Shown: positions 8,017 to 17,084 of the stretch, piece after piece | Position numbering within the stretch: the stretch's first letter is position 1 | Layout: each line of letters begins with the position of its first letter | NCBI GenBank assembly: GCA_902635865.1 | Contig: CACPPD010000001.1 | Span: forward strand, 124,001 to 188,000 | Reading direction: 5' to 3' | Length of the DNA stretch: 64,000 nt | Origin: an uncultured Pelagibacteraceae bacterium | GTDB lineage: Bacteria; Pseudomonadota; Alphaproteobacteria; Pelagibacterales; Pelagibacteraceae | Program-made: the position numbers and the translations under genes | The notes under the pieces: generated by a model | Database searches by the model: none | Seen by the model: only the letters and a program-made list of their open reading frames with translations | What the model was told of the DNA's origin: nothing

Positions 8017-9183
8017 ATGATACTTGCGAAAAATTTAGAAAATTTAGGAACTGAGTCAGCGTTTAGTGTCTTAGCGGAGGCTAAAGCATTAGAGGCAAAA
8101 GGACATCCTATGATTCATCTAGGACTAGGTCAACCAGACTTTAAAACACCTAAGCATGTAGTTGAAGCTGCGAAAAAAGCATTAGATGATGGACATCATG
8201 GATACGTAATGTCTAATGGAATACCAGAATGTAGAGAGGCTGTTACAAGATGGATCAAAAAACAATATAACACTAATATTGATCCTGAGAGAATTTTAAT
8301 AATGCCTGGTGGAAAACCAACTATGAGTTATGCCATCCAATGTTTTGGTGAACCAGGAGCAGAAATAATTCATCCTACACCTGCATTTCCAATTTATGAG
8401 TCAATGATCAATTATACTGGTTCTACACCTGTTCCATATGACCTTACTGAAGATAAAGATCTTAAATTTGACCCCGATAAAATATTATCTTTAATTACTG
8501 ATAAAACTAGATTGTTAATTTTAATTAACCCAAACAATCCAACAGGTAGTTTTGTTGAAAAACCTGTAATAGATTACTTTGCTAAAGAATTAGAAAAACA
8601 CCCACATGTTACTATTTTAAGTGATGAAATTTATAGTAGGCAAATTTTTGATTACAAAGAAATGCCATCATTTTTTCATTATGAAGCTTTAAGGGAAAGG
8701 TTAATAGTTTTAGAGGGTTGGAGTAAAGCTTACTCAATGACTGGTTGGAGATTAGGATGGAGTTATTGGCCAAAAGAAATGATTCCACATGTAAATAAAT
8801 TATTAATAAATAGTGTATCCTGCGTGAATGCAGCTGCTCAATTTGCGGGTATAGCAGCATTAGATGGTCCAGATGATTCAATTAAAGACATGTTGGATAA
8901 ATTTACTTTGAGAAGAAATTTAATACATAAAGGGTTAAATGATTTACCTGGAATAGAGTGTAGTTTACCTGGTGGAGCATTTTATGCATTTCCAAAAGTA
9001 ATAGGAACAGGCATGAATGGTTCTGAATTTTGTAAAAAAGCTATGCATGAAGCTGGAGTTGCTATTGTCCCAGGTACAGCATTTGGTAAAACTTGTCAGG
9101 ATTACGTAAGATTTAGCTTTGCTGCATCTAGAGATAATATACAGCAAGCATTAGAAAATATAGGTAAGATGCTTTCTAAATAA
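8017..9183 (+). CDS. Class I PLP-dependent aminotransferase (aspartate aminotransferase family)
   Basis: A fold-type I aminotransferase of 388 residues. The PLP lysine is K237 in the motif GWSKAYSMTGWRLGW, with the pyridine-binding DEIY (D203, Y206), the NPNNPTG loop (171-177) and the GLGQPDF N-terminal substrate loop. The subgroup resembles prokaryotic AspC type Ib enzymes, but the amino donor cannot be fixed; aspartate, alanine or an aromatic amino acid with 2-oxoglutarate or glyoxylate are possible. It follows the lactate dehydrogenase pair after 104 AT-rich bases and precedes a GlcD-type oxidase, so a link to 2-oxo and 2-hydroxy acid turnover is likely. Confidence 0.9.
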   Translation: MILAKNLENLGTESAFSVLAEAKALEAKGHPMIHLGLGQPDFKTPKHVVEAAKKALDDGHHGYVMSNGIPECREAVTRWIKKQYNTNIDPERILIMPGGKPTMSYAIQCFGEPGAEIIHPTPAFPIYESMINYTGSTPVPYDLTEDKDLKFDPDKILSLITDKTRLLILINPNNPTGSFVEKPVIDYFAKELEKHPHVTILSDEIYSRQIFDYKEMPSFFHYEALRERLIVLEGWSKAYSMTGWRLGWSYWPKEMIPHVNKLLINSVSCVNAAAQFAGIAALDGPDDSIKDMLDKFTLRRNLIHKGLNDLPGIECSLPGGAFYAFPKVIGTGMNGSEFCKKAMHEAGVAIVPGTAFGKTCQDYVRFSFAASRDNIQQALENIGKMLSK

Positions 9184-9221
9184 GCTGTATTTTTTTATTT
9201 TTTTTAATAATATTAAGACTT

Positions 9222-10595
9222 ATGAACCAACAAGTTGAAACAGAATTAAAAAGTCTATTAAACAGTAGATATTCAACTTCAGAGTCCGCTCGTGGTAATT
9301 ACGCGAGAGGCGAGGATACTTACGATCCAATTTTATCAAAAGCGGTAGTTTTTCCAGAAACTAATGAAGAGGTTTCAAAAATACTAAAACTTTGTAACGA
9401 GCATAAAGTTCCAGTCGTTCCATATGGAACAGGTACATCTTTAGAGGGCAACGTTGTAGGAAATGAAAATGGTATAACTATTTGTCTTGAAAAAATGAAT
9501 AAAATTTTAAGTGTAAATGCTGAAGATTTTGACTGTAGAGTACAGGCATGCGTGACAAGAGAACAATTGAATGAATATTTAAGAGAGGATGGAGTTTTTT
9601 TCCCTATAGATCCAGGAGCAAACGCTGCTTTAGGTGGTATGGCATCAACCTCCGCTTCAGGTACAATGGCTGTTAAATATGGTACAATGAAAACAGTTAT
9701 TTCAGGTTTAACTGTAGTTTTACCTAATGGTGATATTATTAATACAGGTGGAAGAACTAAAAAAACTTCAGCAGGATATAATTTAACAAATCTATTTATC
9801 GGATCAGAAGGAACTCTAGGTATTATTACTGAAGTTCACTTAAGATTATCACCTATACCAGAAAGTATAATGAGTGCGGTATGTCATTTCCCTTCTTTAG
9901 AAGATGCAGTAATGACTGCTCAACAGGTTATTCAATATGGTGTTCCAATTGCTAGAATTGAAATGCTTAATGCAGATCAGATGGGAATCTCTATTAACTA
10001 CTCTAAATTAAAAGATATTGAGGCGGTACCAACTTTATTTTTTGAATTTCATGGATCTGTGTCTTCAAACAAAGAAAATATTAAAATCGTTGAAGAACTA
10101 TCAAAAGATAATAATGGTAGTTCATTTAAATGGGCTAAAGACCTAGAAGACAGAAATAAACTTTGGCAAGCAAGATGGGATGTATATTATTCTGTTAAAG
10201 CTCTAAACAATAATGGAAGAGTTTATTCAACAGATGTATGTGTTCCAATTTCAAAGATTACTGAATGTGTAAAATTTGCAGAGGAAAAAGCAAAAGAACT
10301 TGGAGTTAGAGCTCCAATGGTAGGTCATATGGGAGATGGAAATTTCCATGTAGTATTACCTTACGATCCTGCAAAAAAAGAAATGTACAAACAATTAAGA
10401 GCATTTAACGGAACTCTAATTAGAAAAGCTTTAGAACTTGAAGGTACTATCACCGGTGAACACGGAGTTGGGCTTCACAAAAAAGAATATTTACTAGAAC
10501 AACATCCTGATAGTATTCCAGTAATGAAATCAATCAAAAAAACATTGGATCCAAATAACATAATGAATCCTGGAAAAATTTTTGATTTAAACTAA
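9222..10595 (+). CDS. FAD-linked oxidase, D-lactate dehydrogenase / glycolate oxidase GlcD type
   Basis: A 457-residue VAO/PCMH-type flavoprotein. The FAD pyrophosphate motif PYGTGTSLEGN lies at 67-77, LFIGSEGTLGIITE at 191-204, and the C-terminal FAD-oxidase domain holds GHMGDGNFH (H369, H376) and GEHGVGLHK (E413, H414). This is the single-chain D-lactate dehydrogenase (cytochrome) or GlcD layout; no glcE or glcF subunit is adjacent, which favours a stand-alone D-2-hydroxyacid dehydrogenase. It is followed after eight bases by a D-2-hydroxyacid NAD(P)-dependent dehydrogenase, so the two may act on the same D-hydroxyacid pool in opposite directions. Confidence 0.88.
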   Translation: MNQQVETELKSLLNSRYSTSESARGNYARGEDTYDPILSKAVVFPETNEEVSKILKLCNEHKVPVVPYGTGTSLEGNVVGNENGITICLEKMNKILSVNAEDFDCRVQACVTREQLNEYLREDGVFFPIDPGANAALGGMASTSASGTMAVKYGTMKTVISGLTVVLPNGDIINTGGRTKKTSAGYNLTNLFIGSEGTLGIITEVHLRLSPIPESIMSAVCHFPSLEDAVMTAQQVIQYGVPIARIEMLNADQMGISINYSKLKDIEAVPTLFFEFHGSVSSNKENIKIVEELSKDNNGSSFKWAKDLEDRNKLWQARWDVYYSVKALNNNGRVYSTDVCVPISKITECVKFAEEKAKELGVRAPMVGHMGDGNFHVVLPYDPAKKEMYKQLRAFNGTLIRKALELEGTITGEHGVGLHKKEYLLEQHPDSIPVMKSIKKTLDPNNIMNPGKIFDLN

Positions 10596-10603
10596 TCTTC
10601 AAC

Positions 10604-11557
10604 ATGAAAAAAATTTTGATAACTAGAAGATTACTTAGATCTTGTGAAGAAAAAGCATCAAAAATTTTTAAAGCAAATTTTAATGACAATGATGAGCTGT
10701 ATTCTCAAAACAAGGTAGTTGAAATGAGTCAAGGATGTGATGGAATTTTAACCTCCTTAACAGATAAAATGGACGCTGAAACAATTAATAAATTACCTGA
10801 AAGTGTAAAAATAATTTCAAATTTTGCAGTTGGATTCGGAAATATAGATTTAGAAGCAGCAAAAAAAAGAAAAATAGCTGTTACAAATACACCTGATGTT
10901 TTAACAGATGCGACAGCAGAAATTGGAATTCTACTAATACTTGGAGCTTGTAGAAGAGCCTCTGAAGGAATTGAAAGCGCAAGACAGGGAGGATGGAAGT
11001 GGTCAGCTGATTACCTTATTGGTAAACAATTGACTGGCTCAAGGTTAGGTATTTTAGGAATGGGAAGAATTGGTCAAAAAATTGCTAAAGTTGCAAAGTC
11101 TTTAGGAATGATTATTCATTATCACAATCGATCAAAATTAAACGAAGATAAAGAACAAGGTGCAACGTATCATGATACTTTAAAAGGCTTATTGGAAGTT
11201 TCAGATGTTTTGTCGATTTGTTGTCCAGCTTCTAAAGAAACGATTGATATGATTAATAAAGAGACAATAGAATTTTTACCTAAAGGTGCGATTGTTACAA
11301 ACGTTGCTAGGGGGGATATTGTTGATGACGAAGCTATGATAGATGCATTAGAAAGAAGAAAAGTTTATGCAGTAGGATTAGATGTATATAAAAATGAACC
11401 TAATTTAAATCCAGGTTATTTAAATCACAAAAGTGCATTTATACTTCCACACCTAGGTAGCGCAACTAAAGATACTCGTACTGCTATGGCAAATTTAGCA
11501 ATAGATAATCTTGATGAGTTCTTCAAAACTGGAAATTGTAAAAATAAAGTAAATTAA
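10604..11557 (+). CDS. NAD(P)-dependent D-2-hydroxyacid dehydrogenase (glyoxylate/hydroxypyruvate reductase type)
   Basis: A 317-residue member of the D-isomer specific 2-hydroxyacid dehydrogenase family. The Rossmann motif is ILGMGRIGQKIA (G152, G154, G157). The catalytic triad is present as R236 (VARGDIVDD), E265 (YKNEPNL) and H283 (LPHLGSAT). The general pattern (NFAVGFGNIDLEAAKKRKI) resembles GyaR glyoxylate/hydroxypyruvate reductases. It lies directly before the HIBADH-like gene, with no spacer at all between stop and start. The likely substrate is glyoxylate or hydroxypyruvate; this is inference from family only. Confidence 0.88.
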   Translation: MKKILITRRLLRSCEEKASKIFKANFNDNDELYSQNKVVEMSQGCDGILTSLTDKMDAETINKLPESVKIISNFAVGFGNIDLEAAKKRKIAVTNTPDVLTDATAEIGILLILGACRRASEGIESARQGGWKWSADYLIGKQLTGSRLGILGMGRIGQKIAKVAKSLGMIIHYHNRSKLNEDKEQGATYHDTLKGLLEVSDVLSICCPASKETIDMINKETIEFLPKGAIVTNVARGDIVDDEAMIDALERRKVYAVGLDVYKNEPNLNPGYLNHKSAFILPHLGSATKDTRTAMANLAIDNLDEFFKTGNCKNKVN

Positions 11558-12472
11558 ATGTCTAAATCGATAGCGTTTATTGGCGTTGGCAACATGGGTT
11601 GCCCAATGGCTGAAAATTTAACGAAGTCAGGTAAATCTGTAAAAGTTTTTGATGTTTCAAAAAAGATGCTGGAAATTGCAAGAGATAAAAATCTTGAAAC
11701 AATCGAAAATATAGATGATTTAATTACAGATGATATTGAAACAGTTGTAACTATGCTTCCAGAAGGTAAACATTCTAGGGAAGTTTACTTAGGAGAAAAA
11801 GGAATAATAAATAAAGTTTCAAAAGATTGTCTTTTAATAGATTGTTCAACAATTGATATACAAACTTCTATTGAGATTGGAAAAAAGGCTTCAGAATTAG
11901 GAATTAAAATGATTGATGCTCCAGTTAGTGGTGGAGTAATGGGAGCTCAAAAAGCAACTTTAAATATAATGGTTGGTGGATCAAAAGAAGCATTTGAAAA
12001 AGCACTTCCATTGTTAAAAATCATGGGGAAAAATATATTTCATGCAGGTGATTTAGGTAGTGGGAATGGTGCCAAAATTTGTAACAATATGGCTCTAGGT
12101 ATTGCAATGATTGCTGCTTCAGAGTCGTTAATGTTGGCAAAAAGGTTAAATATTGATATTAAAAAAGTTCATGAAATCATGAAAAATGCATCAGGTAACA
12201 GTTGGCCAATTTCTGTTTATCCACCTTTACCTGGTTTAATTGACGGTACACCCTCAAATAATAATTATCGACCAGGTTTTTCTGCAGGTATGATGAATAA
12301 AGATCTTAAACTTGCAAATGATTGTGCTCAAAGCGTAAATGCCGAAACACCATTAGGAAAAATGGCTTTAGAAATTTATGATCAATTTTGTAAAGAAGGA
12401 AACGAAACTAAAGATTTTTCAGCTATTTCTAAAGTTATAGGTGGAAATGCTTGGGATTATCCAATTGATTAA
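11558..12472 (+). CDS. 3-hydroxyisobutyrate dehydrogenase-like beta-hydroxyacid dehydrogenase
   Basis: A 304-residue NAD(P)-dependent beta-hydroxyacid dehydrogenase. The N-terminal nucleotide motif is FIGVGNMGCPMAENL (8-22). The family block DAPVSGGVMGA (120-130) and the catalytic lysine K173 in GNGAKICNNM are intact. The C-terminal part with NYRPGFSAGMMNKDLKLA fits 3-hydroxyisobutyrate dehydrogenase (MmsB) better than tartronate semialdehyde reductase, but I would not exclude the latter given the neighbouring glyoxylate-type enzyme. A methylmalonate-semialdehyde dehydrogenase gene (mmsA) is present far downstream at 51101, the expected partner if the role is valine degradation. The ATG at 11558 abuts the previous stop. 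Confidence 0.85.
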   Translation: MSKSIAFIGVGNMGCPMAENLTKSGKSVKVFDVSKKMLEIARDKNLETIENIDDLITDDIETVVTMLPEGKHSREVYLGEKGIINKVSKDCLLIDCSTIDIQTSIEIGKKASELGIKMIDAPVSGGVMGAQKATLNIMVGGSKEAFEKALPLLKIMGKNIFHAGDLGSGNGAKICNNMALGIAMIAASESLMLAKRLNIDIKKVHEIMKNASGNSWPISVYPPLPGLIDGTPSNNNYRPGFSAGMMNKDLKLANDCAQSVNAETPLGKMALEIYDQFCKEGNETKDFSAISKVIGGNAWDYPID

Positions 12473-12481
12473 TTAAATTTA

Positions 12482-12559
12482 TTGGAGGTCATTCCTCTTA
12501 AAAGATACACAGATGTTGAAGAAATTGCGCCAGCAGTATTGTTTCTAGCACCTCAATAA
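12482..12559 (+). pseudogene. Remnant of a short-chain dehydrogenase/reductase C terminus
   Basis: Just after the HIBADH-like stop codon, the frame starting at TTG 12482 reads 25 codons and ends at TAA 12557-12559. The peptide contains IPLKR followed by YTDVEEIAPAVLFLA, which is the near-universal C-terminal block of FabG-like short-chain dehydrogenases. The N-terminal Rossmann part, catalytic Tyr-x-x-x-Lys and the final glycine-rich strand are all absent, so this is a decayed fragment. No Shine-Dalgarno or ATG supports translation. The remaining 129 bases to the next gene look like ordinary AT-rich promoter DNA. Confidence 0.7.
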
Positions 12560-12688
12560 TATAGTTTTAAAATGGATCTCTTCTACTTTGAGTTGAATTT
12601 ATTAAATATTTGAAAGTTTAAAAGTGGCATTGACTCCTGATCCGATTAATTTTTTAATGATGTTTTAAATTTAATGAGAGAGTAAACT

Positions 12689-13750
12689 ATGAAAGCACAG
12701 GTTTTACATAAGTATGACCCAGAGATGAAAGAAAAAGTTTGGGTCACAGGTGAAGAGTTACCAAATCCAAAAATAGAGAAAGCTAGCGATGTGATTGTTA
12801 AAATTGGAGCTGCAGGTGTTTGTAGAACTGATTTACATATTATAGAAGGTGTGTGGAAACATATTCAAGACCCGGATGGAAAATTACTCCCTTGCGTTAT
12901 GGGTCATGAAAATGCAGGCTGGATAGAAGATGTCGGAAAAGATGTAACAGAATTTAAAAAAGGGGATCCAGTAATTTTGCACCCTTTAATTTCAGGAACT
13001 GATGGAACATGTTTAGATTGTAGAAGAGGTAATGATATGCATGCAGCAGCAGGTGCATTTCCTGGATTAAGTATCAAAGAAGGTGGATATTCAGAACTTT
13101 TAAAAACAAGTGTTAGAAACTTGATTAAATTGCCAAAAGTCTTAGCTCCAAAAGACGTGGCTCCTTTTTCTGATGCAGGTTTAACAGCTTATAGAGTTGT
13201 AAAAAAAGCGACAAGACACTTACTTCCCGGTCAAAGTTGTGTGGTGATAGGTGCTGGAGGTTTAGGTCATATCGCAATTCAATGTTTAAAAGCAATGTGT
13301 GCAGCAGATATTATTATCGTTGAAAAATCTGAAAAAGCATTAAAACATGCTATGGAACTCGGAGGAGATCATGGAGTAATTATTGATGGAAACGAGGTTG
13401 AAAAAGTTAAGGAAATAACAAAAGGTGTTGGCGCAGAAGCAGTTATAGATTTTGTAGGAGAAAAAGGTTCAACATCAATGGGTCTTAATATGACCGCTAA
13501 TGGTGGTTTCTTTTACATAGTTGGATACGGTGAGGAAATAAAAATACTTGCTGTTGATGTAATTATATCTGAAAGAAACATAATTGGAAATTTAGTAGGA
13601 ACGTGGTCTGAATTATATGAATTAATGGAGTTAGCTGACAGAGGAAAGGTTAAGTTGTCCATGCAAGAATATAAATTAGACGATGCTAACAAAGCGCTAC
13701 ATGATTTAAATGATGGAAAAGTCAAAGGTCGTGCAGTGTTAGTTCCATAA
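12689..13750 (+). CDS. Zinc-dependent NAD(P) alcohol dehydrogenase (MDR family)
   Basis: A 353-residue medium-chain dehydrogenase. Catalytic zinc ligands are recognisable as C45 (GVCRTDLH) and H73-E74 (MGHENAGW), and the nucleotide motif is VIGAGGLGHIAIQ. The structural zinc loop that normally has four cysteines is reduced to C108 and C111 (CLDCRRGNDMH), so structural zinc is probably not bound. It begins the ABC operon: a good Shine-Dalgarno-like GAGAGAG lies upstream, and the binding protein gene follows after 23 bases. An enzyme that oxidises an imported polyol or sugar alcohol would suit this place, but the substrate is inference. Confidence 0.85.
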   Translation: MKAQVLHKYDPEMKEKVWVTGEELPNPKIEKASDVIVKIGAAGVCRTDLHIIEGVWKHIQDPDGKLLPCVMGHENAGWIEDVGKDVTEFKKGDPVILHPLISGTDGTCLDCRRGNDMHAAAGAFPGLSIKEGGYSELLKTSVRNLIKLPKVLAPKDVAPFSDAGLTAYRVVKKATRHLLPGQSCVVIGAGGLGHIAIQCLKAMCAADIIIVEKSEKALKHAMELGGDHGVIIDGNEVEKVKEITKGVGAEAVIDFVGEKGSTSMGLNMTANGGFFYIVGYGEEIKILAVDVIISERNIIGNLVGTWSELYELMELADRGKVKLSMQEYKLDDANKALHDLNDGKVKGRAVLVP

Positions 13751-13773
13751 ATAACAAAAGAGAGGAAAGGAAG

Positions 13774-15309
13774 ATGAAGACAATAAAAACTTGCGTAACT
13801 GCTCTTATATCAGCTTTGTTGGTATTTAGTCCAGTCGCGTATGCAGATAAGTGGAGCGATCAGTTTCCACATATCAAGGCTACTGGAGATATTCCAGGTG
13901 AGTGTTCTTACGAGTCTATGTCTAAGAAAAATTACAAAGGTAAGACACTTAAAATAAATACACATGCTGTTCCAGTTATGGGAGAACCAACAGCTTTACA
14001 TGCTGAGCAATTTGCTAAACTCACAGGAGCAAAAGTTGATGTAACACATACACCTGCTGGTGATTTGTATGCAAAAGCTATGGTTCCGTTTCAAGCAGGT
14101 CAAGCTCCATATGATATAGTTTTTGGATTTTCAAACTTTATTAATGATTGGAAAAGATACTTAGAACCAGTTCCAAAAAAATATGTTGAGATGAAACAAA
14201 TGCAAGATGTTACTCCATCTCACATTGGTATAGCATCTTGGGATGGTGTTATGTATCAGTTTCCAGTTGATGGTGACAGACACTATTTAAAATACAGAAA
14301 AGACGTAATTGACAATCCTAAGTATCAAAAAAAATACAAAGCTGATACTGGTAAAGAGTTAAGAGTCCCGCAAACATGGAAAGAGTATGGAGAAATGGCT
14401 GCATACTTTAATGGTTGGGATTGGGACGGTGATGGCGAAAAAGAATATGGATCTGCAGAGGTTATGAAAAAAGATGACTTGATGTATGCAGCTTTTTATT
14501 CAAGATCTGCCGCTTATTCAAAAAATCCTAAAACTCCAGGTGGTTTTTTCTTTGATTTAAAAACTATGAAACCATTAATTAACAATCCAGGTTTTGTGGA
14601 AGCTTTAACTGACTGGGTTGCAGCTACTAAATATGTTCCTCCAGGAGGAATAAACTTTGGTCTAGGTGATGAAATTGGATCATTTGGTGGAGGACAAACT
14701 TTGTTTAGTTTTTCATGGGATGATGCATTTGTTGCTGCTATGCAACCTGATAGCCCAATTAACAATAAGGTTGGTGCCGCTCAATTACCAGGCGCAATGA
14801 AAGTTTGGAATAGAACAACTAACTCTTGGGATGAAGGATTTAACCAAGCTCCTTTCTTCGTGTGGGGATGGGCAGTTGGCGTTGCTAAGAAAAGTAAAGA
14901 AAAAGAAATGGCTTTTGATTACTTATGTTTCTTTGCAAACGAAGCAAATCACCAAGCCGACATAGGTATTGGTCGTTTCGGAGTTAACCCATTTAGAAAT
15001 GATGACTTTAAAGCGGATGTTTGGACTCAAATTGGTTGGGATAAAGATATTGCTCAATCATATGTTGATACCTTAGCTCAAATGGAGGAAAGTAAAAATA
15101 GAGTTTTCCCTTTGAGAGTTCCGGGTACATTTGAGTTTAATGCTGCATTAGCTACAGCTGCAGCAAAAGCTTTAGCTGGACAGTTATCACCACAAGCCGC
15201 CTTAGACGAGGCTGCTAAGCAGTGGGAAGATATACTTAATAGAGTAGGAAAAGATAATGTAAGAGCAGCTTACTCTGTTGGTGTAGCAATGGAAGATAAC
15301 AAGCTTTAA
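13774..15309 (+). CDS. ABC transporter periplasmic solute-binding protein (sugar/polyol type)
   Basis: A 511-residue extracellular solute-binding protein of family 1, exported by a Sec signal peptide (about residues 1-24, ending PVAYA). It is long for a sugar-binding protein, like the binding proteins of glycerol-type importers that also use two different ATPases. Motifs that fit the fold include IVFGFSNFINDW, VPQTWKEYGEMAAYF and the calcium-loop-like WDWDGDGEKEYG. A strong Shine-Dalgarno run AGAGAGGAAAGGAAG precedes the ATG. The gene is followed by a strong hairpin that probably allows it to be expressed above the permease genes. Its ligand is unknown; a sugar, polyol or sugar acid is most likely. 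Confidence 0.87.
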   Translation: MKTIKTCVTALISALLVFSPVAYADKWSDQFPHIKATGDIPGECSYESMSKKNYKGKTLKINTHAVPVMGEPTALHAEQFAKLTGAKVDVTHTPAGDLYAKAMVPFQAGQAPYDIVFGFSNFINDWKRYLEPVPKKYVEMKQMQDVTPSHIGIASWDGVMYQFPVDGDRHYLKYRKDVIDNPKYQKKYKADTGKELRVPQTWKEYGEMAAYFNGWDWDGDGEKEYGSAEVMKKDDLMYAAFYSRSAAYSKNPKTPGGFFFDLKTMKPLINNPGFVEALTDWVAATKYVPPGGINFGLGDEIGSFGGGQTLFSFSWDDAFVAAMQPDSPINNKVGAAQLPGAMKVWNRTTNSWDEGFNQAPFFVWGWAVGVAKKSKEKEMAFDYLCFFANEANHQADIGIGRFGVNPFRNDDFKADVWTQIGWDKDIAQSYVDTLAQMEESKNRVFPLRVPGTFEFNAALATAAAKALAGQLSPQAALDEAAKQWEDILNRVGKDNVRAAYSVGVAMEDNKL

Positions 15310-15317
15310 AAAATACT

Positions 15318-15344
15318 TTGTGGCCGTCATAACGACGGCCACAA
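15318..15344 (+). other. mRNA hairpin between binding protein and permease genes
   Basis: A perfect 11-bp stem, TTGTGGCCGTC (15318-15328) pairing with GACGGCCACAA (15334-15344), closes a five-base loop ATAAC. The GC-rich arm stands out in this AT-rich DNA. There is no T-run after it, so it is more likely a 3' stabiliser or partial-processing hairpin protecting the binding protein message (as in malE-malF) than a full terminator. The permeases follow 25 bases later. Confidence 0.75.
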
Positions 15345-15369
15345 CTAACAAAATCCAAAAATTGCAATT

Positions 15370-16236
15370 ATGAATTTTAAGCACAAGTATGTTTTTTTAT
15401 TTCCTGGCTTATTTGTGCTTATAGGAATACTTATTTTTCCAATCATTTTTACTATCAGATTAAGTTTATCAGGCTGGAATAGTTATACACCTGAAATGAA
15501 TTTTATAGGAATTACAAATTATATAAGACTTTTTACAGATGACCCAAGATTTTGGGAGTCTTTTTTCAGACTTAGTTTTTTATCAGTTACTACAGTTATT
15601 CTTCAATACATTATTGGTTTTGCATTAGCACTTATAGTGTGGAGAGAAATTAAATTTAAAAGATTCTTCAGAGTCATATTCTTGATTCCTATGATGACTA
15701 CTCCTGTAATTATGACAGTAATTTGGAGAACTTTTTTTCATGAGTCTCTAGGTCCTGTAAATGATCTTTTGGGAAACTTAGGAGTAAAGCCTATTTTATG
15801 GCTCAGTGATCCAGTTATTGCTAAATTTACTGTAATTATTGTTGAAGTATGGCAGTGGACCCCATTTATGTTTTTATTGTTACTTGCAGGTTTATTGTCT
15901 CTGCCAAAAGAACCTTTTTTAGCCGCTGCAATAGATGGCGCAAGTCCTTTTAGAAAGTTTGTATATGTTACCTTTCCACTTATGGCACCAATATCAATAG
16001 GGGCAATTATTATTAGATTAATTGAAGCCTCAAAAATAATGGATACAGTTTTTGTATTAACTTCTGGAGGACCAGGTACAGCAACAGAAACTTCAAGTTT
16101 TTATATTTATATTAAAGGCTTAAGGGAGTTTCAAATGGGTTATGCTGCAACTCTTTCTTTTACGTATTTAGTTATAATGATCATAAGTTTAACGATCATT
16201 GCAAAGGTTTTAACAAAATTAATGATTAAAGAATAA
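15370..16236 (+). CDS. ABC transporter permease, MalF/UgpA type
   Basis: A 288-residue inner membrane permease with six predicted helices. The cytoplasmic EAA loop is visible as AAAIDGASPFRKFVYVTFPL (residues about 181-200). Together with the next gene it forms the heterodimeric channel of a carbohydrate-type (CUT1) importer. It overlaps the next permease by one base. The strong hairpin upstream may lower its expression compared with the binding protein. Confidence 0.9.
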   Translation: MNFKHKYVFLFPGLFVLIGILIFPIIFTIRLSLSGWNSYTPEMNFIGITNYIRLFTDDPRFWESFFRLSFLSVTTVILQYIIGFALALIVWREIKFKRFFRVIFLIPMMTTPVIMTVIWRTFFHESLGPVNDLLGNLGVKPILWLSDPVIAKFTVIIVEVWQWTPFMFLLLLAGLLSLPKEPFLAAAIDGASPFRKFVYVTFPLMAPISIGAIIIRLIEASKIMDTVFVLTSGGPGTATETSSFYIYIKGLREFQMGYAATLSFTYLVIMIISLTIIAKVLTKLMIKE

Positions 16237-17084
16237 TGGAAAAACTATACAAATTTTTAAAATATACTTTTATTATTCTTTGGACAGTTTTTATTGTAGC
16301 TCCTTTTCTATGGGCTATCTCTACTTCTTTTAAAGATTTCCAGTCGGTAAATAGTAAGGTTACTTACATTCCCTGGTTAGATTTTGAACCAACACTTGAG
16401 GGATGGCGTGTATTAGTTAAATCACCTGCAAGAGGTGGGGTGGATATTGTTGAACCTTACTTTAATAGCCTTTTTGTAACCTGTACAGCAAGTTTAATAA
16501 GTATAGTTTTAGGAACTTTAGCAGCTTATGCTCTATCAAGATTTACTTTTAAAGCTGGTTTTGTCAGAAATAACGATATTACTTTCTTCTTTATATCACA
16601 AAGAATAATGCCGCCAATTGTTTTATCAATTCCCTTCTTTATATTTTTAAGCACAATTGGATTATTAGATAGTTTGATAGGACTAGTTGTAGTTTATATA
16701 GTTCTTTTAATGCCTATTGCAGTTTGGATCATGGTAGATTTTTTTAACCGAGTTCCAAAAGAGTTAGATGAAACTGCACTTATTGATGGATGTAATCCCT
16801 ATCAAGCATTTTATAAAGTAGTATTGCCTAATTCTGTACCAGGATTAATAGTAGCTGGAATGTTTTGTATTATATTTGGATGGATAGATTTTTTCTTCGC
16901 ATTTATTTTGACATTTACCGAAGTTCAATTATTACCAGTTAAAGTTGTAGCATTAAATTCATCTATTACTCCATGGTGGAGCTTATCTGCATCCGCCTTA
17001 ATATCTGTGGCTCCACTTATAATAGTTGCTTTTGTGGTTGAAAGATATTTGTCTAAAGGAAATTTATCAGGAGCTTTAAAATAA
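16236..17084 (+). CDS. ABC transporter permease, MalG/UgpE type
   Basis: A 282-residue inner membrane permease, partner of the preceding one. The EAA loop reads DETALIDGCNPYQAFYKVVL (about 176-195), and the N terminus has the usual PFLWAISTSFKD pattern of MalG-like subunits. It overlaps both the previous permease and the following ATPase gene by one base, so the three are translationally coupled. Confidence 0.9.
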   Translation: MEKLYKFLKYTFIILWTVFIVAPFLWAISTSFKDFQSVNSKVTYIPWLDFEPTLEGWRVLVKSPARGGVDIVEPYFNSLFVTCTASLISIVLGTLAAYALSRFTFKAGFVRNNDITFFFISQRIMPPIVLSIPFFIFLSTIGLLDSLIGLVVVYIVLLMPIAVWIMVDFFNRVPKELDETALIDGCNPYQAFYKVVLPNSVPGLIVAGMFCIIFGWIDFFFAFILTFTEVQLLPVKVVALNSSITPWWSLSASALISVAPLIIVAFVVERYLSKGNLSGALK

